Assembly: GCA_034509755.1 (NCBI GenBank)
Contig: CM067543.1
Coordinates: forward strand, 16,802,954 to 16,866,953
Length of the DNA: 64,000 nt
Direction of reading: 5' to 3'
DNA from: Anisodus tanguticus
Taxonomy: Eukaryota > Streptophyta > Magnoliopsida > Solanales > Solanaceae
Translations under genes and position numbers: made by a program
Notes under the pieces: generated by a model
The model's input: only the letters and a program-made list of their open reading frames with translations
Databases searched by the model: none
What the model was told of the DNA's origin: nothing
Shown here: positions 1-11,603 of the stretch, piece by piece
Layout: each line of letters starts with the position of its first letter
How positions within the stretch are numbered: the stretch's first letter is position 1

Positions 1-287
1 TCGGGAAGCGAACTAATGACTTGACTAAGTCATAAATGACCCTCCGTAACTACCGATAGTGACAGAACCCGGTAACAAACCCATCTATCCAAAAGTCAAC
101 TTTGAGTCAAACTATCCAATTCTAAGTTTCCAATTTTGGGTTTTTCTATCTTGAACTCATAAAAATAGACCTCAAGATCCGTTCCACCCATCCCCGTACA
201 TCACAAATCCTAAATAGGGGCTACAAGAAGGGTCAAACAAGCAAATAAGGGTCTTTAGCTAAAAATAATTGGATGGGTCATTGTACA
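1..287 (-). repeat. Gypsy-type LTR 5' fragment, inverted
   Basis: Read on the minus strand from base 287, this aligns over its whole length with the plus-strand LTR start at 5320-5605. Shared blocks include GACCCTT/GACTCTT, GATTTGTGATG, ATCTTGAGG, AGTTGACTTTTGGATA and GAGGGTCATTTATGACTTA. The minus-strand start TGTACAATGACC corresponds to TGTAACGATTGG. No polypurine tract lies beyond base 287, so it is a 5' LTR or solo-LTR piece cut by the window edge. It has no coding potential. Confidence 0.75.
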
Positions 288-334
288 TATAAGTCGCATG
301 GCTTCCAACCGAGTGAATTGCATACTATACTCAT

Positions 335-1075
335 TGTTGAGTAGTTGTTGATTCAGTATTGGTGAGCTGAAAAAGATGTTTTGATTATTTGATAAATAAT
401 GTATCTAGAAGACAATATAGGGAGATATAACAAAGTCATTGAAGAACTAGAAGTCTAAACGAATCTCTAAACAATTCAGTGAAGCAGTCACAACAATAGA
501 GAAAATGCTTAAAGGAACTGATCCTTATCAAAGTATACTCGAGACAATCGAAGAGCAATTTTATGCCAACTGGGGGAATTGAAATATTGACTCATCCTTA
601 TTCAATGAAAGGTTGGATTCATGTTATGGAAATATTATCATAAGCTCAATACATGAAAGTGGAATTGAAGTAAGAAAAGAAGAAACCGACACGCATATAT
701 GGAAAGAAAGAAATCCAAATTAAATAAGGATTGGTTTTCAGCTATAATTATGAAACCATTACTTGGTTGGATTAGAACAAGATAAGGTGTCAACTACTTC
801 TATACTAACACAACATGAACAAGCTTTTGAGATTAACCACATTCACAACTAACAAGAGGCATCAAGAGTGAGAAGATTCAACACATGAGTCTCTAGAGAA
901 CCTACTACACACCAACAAACAACAAGATCTTAATAACATTTATCATTAAGTTCTTTCATTGTAATAGTTATGTTTGAGTTGTAATTATTTATTTACTTTT
1001 GCTAGAATGGTGTAATAAGTGTTTTATCGAGTTGTAAGGGACTTCATTGACTGGGTAGTGTCATTGAAGTGGATC
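335..1075 (+). repeat. Copia-type LTR, copy 1 (diverged)
   Basis: This aligns with 3373-4075 and, inverted, with 32685-33941. Shared blocks include TTTGATNATTTGA near the start, a stretch ending ACACGCATATATGGAAAG (ACGCGCATAGATGGAAAG in copy 2), ATCCAAATTAAA/ATCCAAGTCAAA and CAACTACTTCTA. The 5' boundary is unclear because the first 80 bases are badly eroded. The PBS is not recognisable. Confidence 0.6.
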
Positions 1076-1369
1076 TAGCAGTTTGGAACTGTTGAGACTT
1101 AAGAGGTTGAGGCAAAACTGTTCTAGCTATACACGAAAAAAATTCTCTAATGCAAAAGTGCAAATCAGATATGGGATACTCTTCAAGAAAATTATGAAGA
1201 GAAAACAAGAAGTCAAGAAGAGAAAAGAGTGTCCCACTATGCAAGTACAAGAAGGAGATCTCTAAGGAAGATTCACCCCTGATAATTCTCTGGAAAATAA
1301 TCTCCAGAAGAACTGTCATATCTCTTAGAAAAGCATTAAAAGAATTAGATGCTGAGGCATGAGAAGAAA

Positions 1370-2390
1370 CATTGAAGACTCATAAAAATTTATATGATCA
1401 ACCCTCAATAGATGACATGGAAAATCTCACACTAATAGCCAACTCAGATACTAAAGATCAAGATCAAGATCTATGGAAGATTCTCTTGCTCGAAATAGGG
1501 AAGAAGAGAATCTGGACATGTTAAATGATCAGGAAATACTTGTATGAATGGCTGACACAGAAGGCATAACGAATAACTCCACAACATTACCCGCTCTTAG
1601 AATGTTAGCCTGGGGTGATGATGATGATGATGATAAGGATGAGGATATCAACATAAAGTACTTTTCAAAAGTAAGGGAAGAAGTTCACACATACTCCGAA
1701 AGAAAGCTAAAAAGTGTGATACAAATTGTGCTCAACATGCTCGAAGACCTCGACATTGAAAGGAATGAATTGATACGAGGAAACAATATTTCCCAGAGGG
1801 ACCATACAAGTTTTAAAGAAGAAAATAAGAACCCGGTCAAAAAATAAAGAATCTAAAAAATTAGGTTCTCACTCTAAAAATGAAATAGTTGGACTAGAAA
1901 GTTTGTCTGCCCCATCTATGTTAATGTAAAGCTCTATAGGTTAGCTATAGGTAACGTTCTCCCAAAGTTGGAGACATGACAAAAAGATGGCCCTTGCTTA
2001 ATTCCTTGTTCCATAAACCAATCAATGAATATTTGAAGGAAATAGCATAAGATATCAAAAATGATCTATATGGAAACAACAAGAATTCAGGAATGATCAC
2101 TTCCCTGGTTACAAAGCAAAACAATGGTAAAACTGGCTCGAAGTTCAAAGAAATGAACATAAGTAATGAAAAGGTTCTGTTTAACATTCAATGCCTCTAC
2201 TATAAAGTCTATGGGCATACACAGAAGACATGTAAAGTCAAGATTTTGGCAGCCAAAAGAGGACAACAAGTTGAGAAATAGAGGAAAGGAGAAGAGTCTG
2301 GCCCCTCATTTCGAGCACAAAGTGAGTCATACTCACACCAACCTAATTCTGAATGGGTTCCTAAGACTTATCTTTGAGCAAATATGAAAG
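1370..2390 (+). pseudogene. Copia-type gag remnant, copy 1
   Basis: The longest open stretch is 1548-1847 (99 codons). It encodes an acidic run (DDDDDDKDED) followed by a charged, probably helical segment, and is interrupted by stops on both sides. A zinc-knuckle remnant lies at 2190-2235, reading CLYYKVYGHTQKTC: this is the C-x2-C-x4-H-x4-C pattern with the second Cys changed to Tyr, so it should not bind zinc properly. Further on, about 2340-2380, comes a WVPKTY-like motif. In the family, gag forms the particle and the knuckle binds RNA. Several stops and frame changes make it non-functional. Copy 2 lies at 4076-5230. No protease or RT motif can be read after it. Confidence 0.5.
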
Positions 2391-3372
2391 GATAAGGTAG
2401 GAGGAAATTAGAGCATATGAAGAAGGAACAACACATGATAAGATTAAGGAAAATACTCTTCCTACCAGTAGCCTATCAAACGGAGTATGGATGAATCAGT
2501 AAACTCTCCCAGATCCCACTCCCAGTACACAAGAAGAACATATAAAACACCTCTTGCAGAAAACATATCAAAGATGGAAACCATAAGCCAATGTGCTAAG
2601 ATACCAAGCCTCTAGATACCTACATCAGAACTCAAGAAAACAAGCAGAAACTAGAGAGAAGTAATTAAGGAACCTGGTTCTTCACACAAAGAAATACTGC
2701 TCAGGAGGACAGGAAACCACAGGAAATATTGGTACCCATAAGATAACCAATGGTCTGATTGAATAGGTTGGGGAAAGATAAAGTAGCATCACAACATATG
2801 GCAAGGAAGAAGTGATCAGGATCTACCCTCCCAAGTGTCATTACTGGGAATCTAATTTTTGGAAAGAAAGCACATAATATTTTTGAAGATGATCTAAAAG
2901 ACCTCCACTATCAAAATTATTATAAGAATCCCTATGAACATTCAAAGTTAGGGAAATGAAGCTAAAGAAAGAGACAACAAATATCTGATCCTTAATTAGA
3001 TTAACTTGAGGAGTAGGAGGATGAGCTGAGCAGAATCAACCATATAGTCATCATAATATACTGGAAGGAGGAAGGATATGCAGCTGAACAAAGAAGAAAC
3101 AGACCTGTACATACTTATGGTAATCAAGAATAATCAGAGAAACTAGATCAAGGAATCGGTTCTCTGAAAGAAGTTGAAGATGTACAAAGGATGGGATAAC
3201 ATATGATGGAATGCCCCAGTAGAGACATTATTACCTCAACTAAAGAAATAAGTGCTAAAAAGGCAGATGAAGAGCAGACCTGCAAATATTCAAAGAAGCA
3301 GCTTGAAGGAGCAAAATTGAAAGATGACATAAGCACAACAAAATTTTACTCAATTTGTGTATGAAAGGGGAA
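2391..3372 (+). other. Eroded copia interior and polypurine tract
   Basis: No open frame longer than about 60 codons makes sense here. The final part (3290-3360), directly before the purine-rich GAAAGGGGAATG, is where the RNase H C-terminus of a copia element would lie. RT and integrase are absent, so most of pol was deleted between about 2.4 and 3.3 kb. Confidence 0.4.
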
Positions 3373-4075
3373 TGTTTGAAATGAGACCTAGGTGAAAAAA
3401 TATTTAGTAGTTTCTAGCTCAATGATAGATGATAAGCTTATATTGAAACTTTGATGATTTGAAAAACAATGTACCCAATGCCAATAAAGGGAGACATAAG
3501 GAAGGATTAATTGAATAAGAAAATCTACAAATGATTTAGTGAAACAACCATATCAAGAAAGGAATTGATACTTACTATTATGCAACTGGAGACTTGAAGT
3601 TGTTTCATGCCGACATCAAAGAAGATGGAATAATGACTGATTCCTATTTGATGAAGAGTTGGATTTCAAGTTATGGTAATATTTTCATAAAGTACCATAA
3701 GTATATCAACATGGATATAACATTAAAGTAGGAAACAACTTACCAACGCGCATAGATGGAAAGAAAGAAGATCCAAGTCAAACAAGATTTCATTTTCAGG
3801 TACAATTATGAAATATGAATTTGGTTAGATTCTACATTCAAGAGGCAACAACTACTTCTAGGTAAATCCCATAGAATATAGGTCGCAATATTTTGACTTC
3901 CTTGAGAAAGGAGTTTTCCACATGAGAATTTTTGTCTTGATTTACATTTTGATACATTTCCTTCTTACATAAATACTCTATGAACTAGATTCTTAGAGCG
4001 CATAGGAGTATCCCAATCCTAACAAGTTGTTCAGATCTAGACCTTTCTACAAAGGCTAGTAACTTGAAAGATGGC
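3373..4075 (+). repeat. Copia-type LTR, copy 2
   Basis: It begins TGTTTGAAATGAG directly after a polypurine-like tract. It shares long blocks with copy 1 and with the minus-strand LTR at 32685-33941: GATGATTTG, GGGAGACATAAG, AACGCGCATAGATGG, AAGATCCAAGTCAAACAAG and GAGAAAGGAGTTTT. The 3' end, around 4060-4080, is fuzzy. A second gag copy follows, so this LTR sits between two internal regions. Confidence 0.6.
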
Positions 4076-5310
4076 TAACCTTGAACAATACAAAAAAAGC
4101 AATCAACTACAAGATCATCATGCCAAAATTATAAAAAATGAAGGCAAAAACATTCAAAAAGAGAGTACCCAATGGACAACAACAAAGAGGACATATCTAA
4201 TGAAAAAATAACAAAAATGCAAATCTCTAGACGAGTCATCAAAAAATGTAAAGAAATATTGAATAAATTTGATGATGAAGAAGATAAAATAGAGACTTAT
4301 CGAAACAATAATGAGCAGCTCTTAAAAGATAGCATAGATTACTTCACACTAAAGGCCAAATTAGACATTGAGAAAGATTACTAGTACATAAGATGGAAGA
4401 TAAGGATCAAGAAGCGATGAAAGCCTAGAAGATGATCATAGTCAACCCTCAATAAAATATGCAGGAGTCCATACACTAACAACCGCCTCAGATATCACGG
4501 TTGATGAAAACATTCATCTGCAGGTAATAAAAGAACCTGATATATAAAATGTCTCAGCCAAAGATGCTTCCTTAATTTCAGATATATGGGAGGACAAGAA
4601 TGAAATAAAACTTCTCAAAAGTAACGGATAATATCCCGACTTACTCTAGGGATAATTTAAAAAGAGTAATTTAAGAGATCCTCAACATATTGGAATGCAC
4701 ATCCATTGAGATGGAAAACCTAATGCAGAAACACATCTCCCTTTAAGATATGAATAACAAAAAGTATCTGAATAATAGATTTAGAAGTCTAAAAAATAGG
4801 CTACTACATCAAAGAGTAAAAAAACAACCTCGAAACAAAAGGAGTATATGTCGCACTTATCACAAAGATGTAACAGAGTAAGAAACATTAGAAGTATACA
4901 TTATAACAAGGGAAAAGCAATACAAGGAAATTCTAAAGAGACTTATGAATGGACTAGATTCTCAAATAGGTTCAGCAGCCTTGAAAGAAATGACCAATGA
5001 GATATCTTCCCCAAATTCCAATGCTTTTATTGCGAAGGGTTTGTTCCTCAAAGAAACATGAAAAATAAAAATAAACAATATAGACATATCATCAATAGAT
5101 TGGCAAGATGAGGAAAGAACGGTTTAGATATTCTCATATCAACGATAGAGAAAGCCTGACTCAAACGCAAGGGAACCCAACCTAAAGTGGGTTCCTAAGA
5201 CATACTACTAAGAGAGCCTAAAAGTCCAAGTTAGGATTAAACTGAAGAATGTGAACATGTCTCAGCACATGTCAGAGATGTAAGGAAAATACTACTTCTA
5301 GAGACAACCT
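4076..5310 (+). pseudogene. Copia-type gag remnant, copy 2
   Basis: The best open stretch is 4172-4384 (70 codons), an Asn/Lys/Glu-rich helical segment starting MDNNKEDISNEK. Many stops follow. At about 5018-5060 a knuckle remnant reads CFYCEGFVPQRNM, keeping the first two Cys but losing the His and last Cys. A motif matching the WVPK block of copy 1 is at 5170-5205. Both copies have the same order (acidic/charged helix, knuckle, WVPK block), which shows that they are duplicated gag regions rather than unrelated ORFs. The copy is truncated at 5319 by the gypsy LTR and has no downstream pol. Confidence 0.45.
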
Positions 5311-5319
5311 ATAAATAGG

Positions 5320-7962
5320 TGTAACGATTGGTTTGGTCATTTTGAACTAAATACCCTTATTTAACAAAATGACTCTTCCTGTAGACTCTATGTGGGATTT
5401 GTGATGCACGGAGATGGGTGTCACGAATCTTGAGGAACCTTTATATGAATTTTATAAGGGAAATCCAAATTGAAGAGCGTAGAAATGAAATGTTTGACTG
5501 AATGTTGACTTTTGGATATATGAGTTTGTTTCCATGTTTCGTCGCTTTCAGTAGTTCTGAAGGGTCATTTGTGACTTATTCAAGTAATTGCTTTACTTCC
5601 CGAGGTATTCAAATGTACTTTGTGGCATTATGTGTAAAATTGTGATATTTGGATATTTTGGGAGATTTCGTAGAAAAGTATGTCTTAGCTCGGTCGTATA
5701 AGAAATCCAAGGGTGCGAGCAATGTTTTAGCACTATTTACCTTGGGTAGCATGTTTGGTTTGTAGCTGGTGTGTCCCAGGATCATTTCTAGTGTTTTGTA
5801 GAGGATTGATTAGTTTCCATATTTCTGGTGTCTGGTGTCCACTCTCTTCTGTGTGTCCGCCTCTATGGAGGTTTCTCACAGATGCGGGTCATGTGCATGG
5901 TTGAGTTTTTCTCTTCTGCGGATGCTTTTCTTGCATAGGTGTAGTCATTTCTGCCCCAGAGATCCTCTGGGATTTTTATCCGACTTTGCCTTGGTGGTTG
6001 TTTTCTGCTGAAGCGTGACCTCCTTAGCATAGTCGATTCTGCATAAGTAGAATTTCTATTTCAGTCAGATTATTAAATGCCCTAAAAATGATCCCATTTC
6101 CCCAAAATTATTCTCTTGGGATTAGAGCTCGACTAAGAGGGGATTTCTTCAGTATTTCACTTTGGTTCTTCATTGGAGATATAATTTCTTCCTTTTTTAT
6201 TGTTGTGTATCTTTTAAGTCTTCTAATCCTAGTGTAATCTCTAATTGTGGAGGAAGATGGCATAGTTTTCAAGCTAAGCTAAAAGAGTAAGAATCTTGAT
6301 TTGAGGATTGAATATTGACTAGATGATTATAATATTGTGAACTAGTGTTGATTAATGTTAGTTGATGATATTTGAATAGTCAATTTGGTATTAAAAACCC
6401 TTTTGACATTGGGGTAAAATTTAAAGTTTGAAATTGAGGCTTTTTGCCTAATCTTGTAGTTGAGGATCCAATTGGGTATATTTTTAAAATTAACTTAAGG
6501 ATATGATTATTTAGTAAGTTATTATACTTTTTGGGTCATAAAGTTTAGATTTTCCTACCATTGGCCTAGGGTCACTTTTGGGATGAACCTTGTATTTGTA
6601 TTAGAATACTTTAAATGTAGTCTCTATATGTTAAACTACGAGTACTAGGAGGCGCTCCAAAAGGGCAAGGCCTATATTGAGGGTTGACAGTTCATGACTC
6701 CTGATCGGCTTTGAGGTAGGCTATGATTTATCTTTTGTAGACTTTTCTTAGAAATGTGTATTATTATAAATGTGGAGTGATATTAGGCATGTTTGGGGGT
6801 CTCACCTTAGCGATTGTGATAAATGCTTGCGTGGTACTAGTGTTGAACTGTGATGATAGGGATTTGGGGAATCAGCCTTGAGTTGAATTTGATTGTTATT
6901 TTTTGGTCTTATCTCCATTATGTGGGCTTGTCTCTATTGTGGATATTGCTATGTTTATTTAACACATTGATTAAAATATAATATCTTATTTTACGTGGAT
7001 TATGTGTTAATGGCTTTCTAAAAGCATGTGATACTCATCTCTTATACTTGATTGCATCTCATACATCTTGATTTCTTGCCTTTTATTATCATTTTCATCC
7101 ATACACTCATAGTTCTTATGATATTGAAATGAGTGTGGTATGAAAATGTTGTGGGTCCAAGAGATTAGAAAGGTAAGAATACTTTATGAAATGGTTGATA
7201 ATACTAAGATGATGATGATATTATTGAGGGCTCGGGTTGCACGCTTGTACCGAATGTTATTACAACCAAGAGTTGGGATTCGTTGAGAAATTCTGGATGA
7301 GTATATGGATGGCTCGGTTCACCCATGAGTGGCAAATTCATAAAATTTGAATGCCTATATTCTGGAAATGAAAGGTACATGGCATATGCATTGCATTCAT
7401 ATCATACATACATTATTATTGATTACATGTTGATTGATAAAGTGGTTGGAATGGTTAATGAAACTTGGATGACTTCTTGATAAAAGATCTTGTTAATGTA
7501 TCTCATGATACTTGAATTATTGGTTATTGAACTCCTGCGGAAATAAGGTGACTTATTTTATTCAGTGAAATCTTATGTGAATAAGGTGACTTATTTGATT
7601 CAGTGAAATCTTATGTGGACAAGGTGACTTATATGATCTATCGAACTGCTTAGTGTAGGATTACTTGAGAGTCAACTTGATATTTATCTCTGTTACGTAT
7701 CTTTTATCGTTGTTGGCATATGATGTCTATGGGGGTACGTTGTGTACTCATGCTACACTTGGTGCATCTTTTTCTGATTTTGGGGGTTGTATTAACTATT
7801 ATTAGACATATTTCCATATTTATATTATGACTAGACAATTTTATTGAGTATTTTGTTGATTCCTCCTTTCTTACTATACTATGTTGGTAAATTGAGAAGT
7901 GATTCGCCTACTGGTGGAAAATGCGTAGGTTCGACCATGATGTCTAAAAGGGGTTGTGATGA
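5320..7962 (+). repeat. Gypsy G1 5' LTR
   Basis: It begins TGTAACGATTGG and ends just before a primer-binding site at 7965. The first 285 bases match, inverted, the fragment at 1-287. It carries a 38-bp tandem repeat (7542-7650) and, near its end, the phrase TACTCATGCTACACTTGGTG. That phrase recurs in related form at 14,760 and 47,000, marking a shared LTR superfamily. At about 2.6 kb it is long, but in range for plant chromodomain gypsy elements. Confidence 0.6.
7542..7650 (+). repeat. 38-bp tandem repeat inside LTR (about 2.8 copies)
   Basis: The units start at 7542, 7580 and 7618 and share AATAAGGTGACTTATTT...TTCAGTGAAATCTTATGTG. The third unit is degraded after its first 20 bases. Confidence 0.85.
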
Positions 7963-7964
7963 AG

Positions 7965-7977
7965 TTGGTATTAGAGC
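7965..7977 (+). other. Primer-binding site, tRNA-iMet type
   Basis: TTGGTATTAGAGC differs by one base from the usual TTGGTATCAGAGC, complementary to the 3' end of initiator tRNA-Met. It lies two bases after the LTR end. Confidence 0.75.
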
Positions 7978-8934
7978 TTTAGGTTAAACAGTCTTAAATA
8001 TAAGAGCAATGTCTAGTAGAGTCTTGTGGATCGGTACAGAGGCTTTTGTACTTATATTCGATAGGCTATGGGACATTTAGGAAACTTCACTTTATTTATT
8101 GCTTTCATGATAAGATTGACCAGCATTTAAAGACGAATGGCTTATAGATATATAACCAGAAAGATTTATGGTTATTCTACTAACACATTTTTGAAGGATT
8201 GATGGATTTTGGTTCGGAATAGAGGTATGGCATGATTACTGAACGTTATTGGAGTTTGTAAGGAGATTTGATAATATTTTATTGATGATAACTATGAGGA
8301 TAATTCTAATGGTCTAGGTGGATATACTTAGTGATGTTTTGGAGGAGGTAGAAATGAATACGGGAAGTCTTTGGAGTGCTCAGTTGATTTCTAAAAATTT
8401 GGCACGACCAGATAATCACTAGGATGATATGCATAGTATGTTATTTGAAGGATTAAGAGCAATTGGATGATGAGTATTAACTCAGTAGTTTCAGCTCATT
8501 GTAACGAAATTAAATAATTTGGAATTTGCGTAATCGGCCTTGGATAAGGTTAGGTTTTGGACAAAAAAATTTAAGAATTTGCTAAGTGCAAGAACAACTT
8601 CTTTTCTAATAAGAGAGAGTCATGATTTAGACTTGCGGTCTGTGACAACATGCTTTCTAAAGATTTCTGGTACTAAAATGACTTTGAAAGGTATGGAAGA
8701 AAGATAAGTAGAATCAGGGTACTTTATAGGTACAGGTTTAACAATGGATTGCGGCTTGAGCTAAAATATTGTGGCGACTATGATGAAAAATGTGGGATCA
8801 ACCAATTGCGTTTAGAGTTATGGTTATAATTAAAATCAGGTATTGCATATGGAACCTAATCAAATGTGTGAGAATCACACTATTAAGCTAATTTACGAGA
8901 AGATTTGGCAGATTAAGTAAGTAAGCAGATTACT
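7978..8934 (+). other. G1 untranslated leader and eroded interior
   Basis: The first 150 bases match the leaders after the PBS at 15,176 and 47,448 (TAGTAGAGTCTTGTGGATCGGTACAG-like). No gag, protease or RT motif is readable afterwards, and no open frame of useful length exists. Most of gag-pol has been deleted. Confidence 0.5.
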
Positions 8935-9560
8935 ATGGACTTTGTTGTAGGATTACCATGGACTTTGGGAAAGTTTGGTGCTACTTGGGTAATTGTGGTC
9001 CATTTGACTAAGCTGGACAAGGTCAAATTAATTCAAAAGAGGATTCTCACAGCTTATAGTAGGCAAAAGAGTTATACGGACCGGAAGGTCCTTGATTTGG
9101 AGTTCATGGTTGGCGAGCGAGTTTTGTTGAAGGTTTCACCAATGAAGGGTATGATGAGGTTCGAAAATAAAGAAAAGTTAAGCCGGAGGTATATTGGCCC
9201 CTTTCAGATTGTTTAGCATATTAGCGAGGTAGCTTATGTGTTAGCTTCGCCACCTGGTTTGTCAGGTGTTCATCCCGTATTTCATATTTTGATGCTCAAG
9301 AAGTACCACTTCGATGGTGCTCATGTGATTCGATGGGTTTTAGTGTTGCTTGATTAGAATTTGACTTTTGTGGAAGACTCGGTAACCATTTTGGATAGGT
9401 ATATTCAAAGGTTGAGATTCAAAGAGATAGTTTCAGTGAAGGTTCATTAAAGACATCATCTAATCGAGGAGGCGACTTGGGATACCAAGTTAGACTTGTA
9501 GAGTGGACATCCCCATCTTTTCGAGAGTTTAAATATCTTCTTTCTTTTTACGTTCGAGGA
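8935..9560 (+). pseudogene. Gypsy G1 integrase fragment with chromodomain-like tail
   Basis: The open part (8935-9216, 93 codons) starts with MDFVVGLP, which is the strand carrying the first catalytic Asp of gypsy integrase. After about 20 residues it jumps to DKVKLIQKR, normally about 150 residues further on. The integrase core with the second Asp and the Glu is therefore deleted. It continues through the C-terminal block with GERVLLKVSPMKG, then, after a stop at 9214, HPVFHILMLKKYHFDG and IEEATWD. The last two are typical of the C-terminal and chromodomain region of chromovirus-type elements. The frame runs into the polypurine tract and 3' LTR. Non-functional. Confidence 0.8.
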
Positions 9561-9572
9561 CAAATGTCTGTT

Positions 9573-9586
9573 TAAGTGGTGGATGA
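9573..9586 (+). other. Polypurine tract of G1
   Basis: AAGTGGTGGATGA lies directly before the LTR start TGTAAC. It is the plus-strand priming site. An equivalent tract (AAATGGTAGATGA) precedes the LTR at 52,323. Confidence 0.7.
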
Positions 9587-11603
9587 TGTAACAATCCAGA
9601 CGGTCATTTTGAGAATCGATGCTTTATTTTGTGTGTCGTCTATTCCAGAAGCTCCGCAATAATTATATTGACTTGATTGCAAAATTTGAAGTCAAACGGA
9701 TATCATTTGGTACATGTTGGGAGAAGGTTTCATTTTTGAAATCCTAGTATTTAATTATTTAGATTAATTGTTCATTTTGGGAAAATAAGCTCGAATTGGC
9801 GAGCTAAATATTTTGTTGGCATTGTAATACTATTTATGACATGTAGAAATTGACGAAACTAATTTTAAAGTTCATTTGATTGATTTTTGACAATTAAGTC
9901 AGTTTTAGTACTTAATATACTTATTTATGATTAAAAGATGGTCACATGAAGAAATAACACCCAGATTCTAAATTTGTTTATTTAGTTAGCTTCGTATTGA
10001 TGTTTATGACTTGCAAGGGTAGTGGCGTGATTCCCGAGACAATCGAATAAAAATCGTGGAAGGAAATCTAAGTTTTAAAATTTTGAAGTTCTATGTTTGA
10101 TAAGTTTGAATAAGAGTTGACTTTCGGGTAAATGCATCCAGAATCGAATTTAAATGGTTCAGTTAGGTTCAAAACATGACTTTTGACTTTGATGGATGGT
10201 TGGAACAAGTCCCGAGTGATTTTGGCGAGTTTTGGACAAGAAAGTGCATTTAGAAGGTTCTTAAGTTAAAGAAATGATTTAGTTGTCAAAAGTCAACGCC
10301 GGGGGTAAAATAGTGTTTTTTGAAATTTTGTTGATTCTATTAGGTTAGAAATGTGATTTATGACTTTGTCGAGTCATTGGTATGATTCATGTAACGTTCG
10401 GATGTGACTTAGGTAATTGGTGGAGAAACTAGCTTTTGAGATGATTTGGAGTTGACCACGGTCAACATCGGGTCAAGACGGTCTTGTTTGAGTGTTTTGA
10501 AAGTTTGACCAGATTCGTCTGACAATTTTGGATTTATCCGCAATTTTTTATTAAATTCTGATGAGTTTCGAATGAGTTTGAGTTGTATGACATTTATTTT
10601 TTGTTTCGATGTTGTTTTGAGGATAAATAGTACCATTTTGGGCAAACGAGCTTTTATTTGTGTTTCAATTGAACAGTTAGATCTGTATCGTAATTTTGAA
10701 ACTATAGTAATTGGAATCGTGGCGTTTTGACATCGTATGAGAGAGATATGGCCATTTTACTTCAAAAATGCACTACTGATTTTCTGGTGTATTTTGTAAA
10801 AAAAAAAAAAAAAGATATTGGCCTTCGCAATCGTGACAGTTGGCATGTCGCAATCGCAATGAAGGAAATAATGCATGGATGTTGTTTGAATGGACAGATC
10901 CAAAATATTTAGTATTTTGAGCATATTTTGAGGTCTAGAGCTCTGTTTGATGCTTCCTCGAGATCTTTTTCGTTGGTTATCATTTTTATCCAAGTTTGGT
11001 TGGGGAAAATTGGGGTTTTGAATCTAAAAGTTGAAAAGTGGTCAATCATGGATTTGAGGATCAAGATGATGGCTATTTGAATGAATTTTCTGGATTTAGA
11101 CTAATTAAGCTATGTGTAAACTAATTTTGAAATAAAATTCAAGTTTTGCTCTTAGGGGCTCAGGGTTAGCTTTTTGGGTTCTTTTTTGCATTCCGAATTA
11201 AAGTATATCAATATGGCTATGATTGGACTAGTTTAAACTCGTAGACTACTTTTTAAATTATATTGGACCTAATTTGTAATAAAATTATAGTTTTGACCTA
11301 CGGGCTCGGGATTGGCCTTTTTGGTGACTTTTTGAACCCGCATTATTACCATAGAGGTATTGGTGTCTACGAGCTCGTATACTTTTGTAGATTACGTACT
11401 TGAACATTTTGGCATCGTTCAGAAGCTTTGAAGAAGGCCATGGCCATGTGGTGATCGCTTAAGCTTCGTACACCAAATCAGGCAAGTTGAGATCTTGTAC
11501 CTTATCTTAAGCGTTATGGTTGGTCTAATGAATTAATTAAGAAGGGGTAACAGGGATAATAAGGGGGTCACGATACTTCTGAGGGGACAAGCACTTGTAT
11601 CGG

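Larger units (their letters stand above)
288..5319 (+). mobile_element. Degenerate Ty1/copia-type composite: LTR-gag-(deleted pol)-LTR-gag
   Basis: Two diverged copies of an LTR-like block (about 335-1075 and 3373-4075) are each followed by a diverged copy of the same gag-like region. The first copy has a short, unreadable remnant where pol should be (2400-3372), ending in a purine-rich tract (GAAAGGGGAATG) next to the second LTR. The second copy stops at 5319, where a gypsy LTR starts. The structure is therefore LTR-int-LTR-int, not a normal element with two end LTRs. The copia assignment rests on a zinc-knuckle remnant plus a WVPKTY-type motif downstream of it, which is typical of plant copia gag-pol. 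The exact lineage is not determined. Confidence 0.6.
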
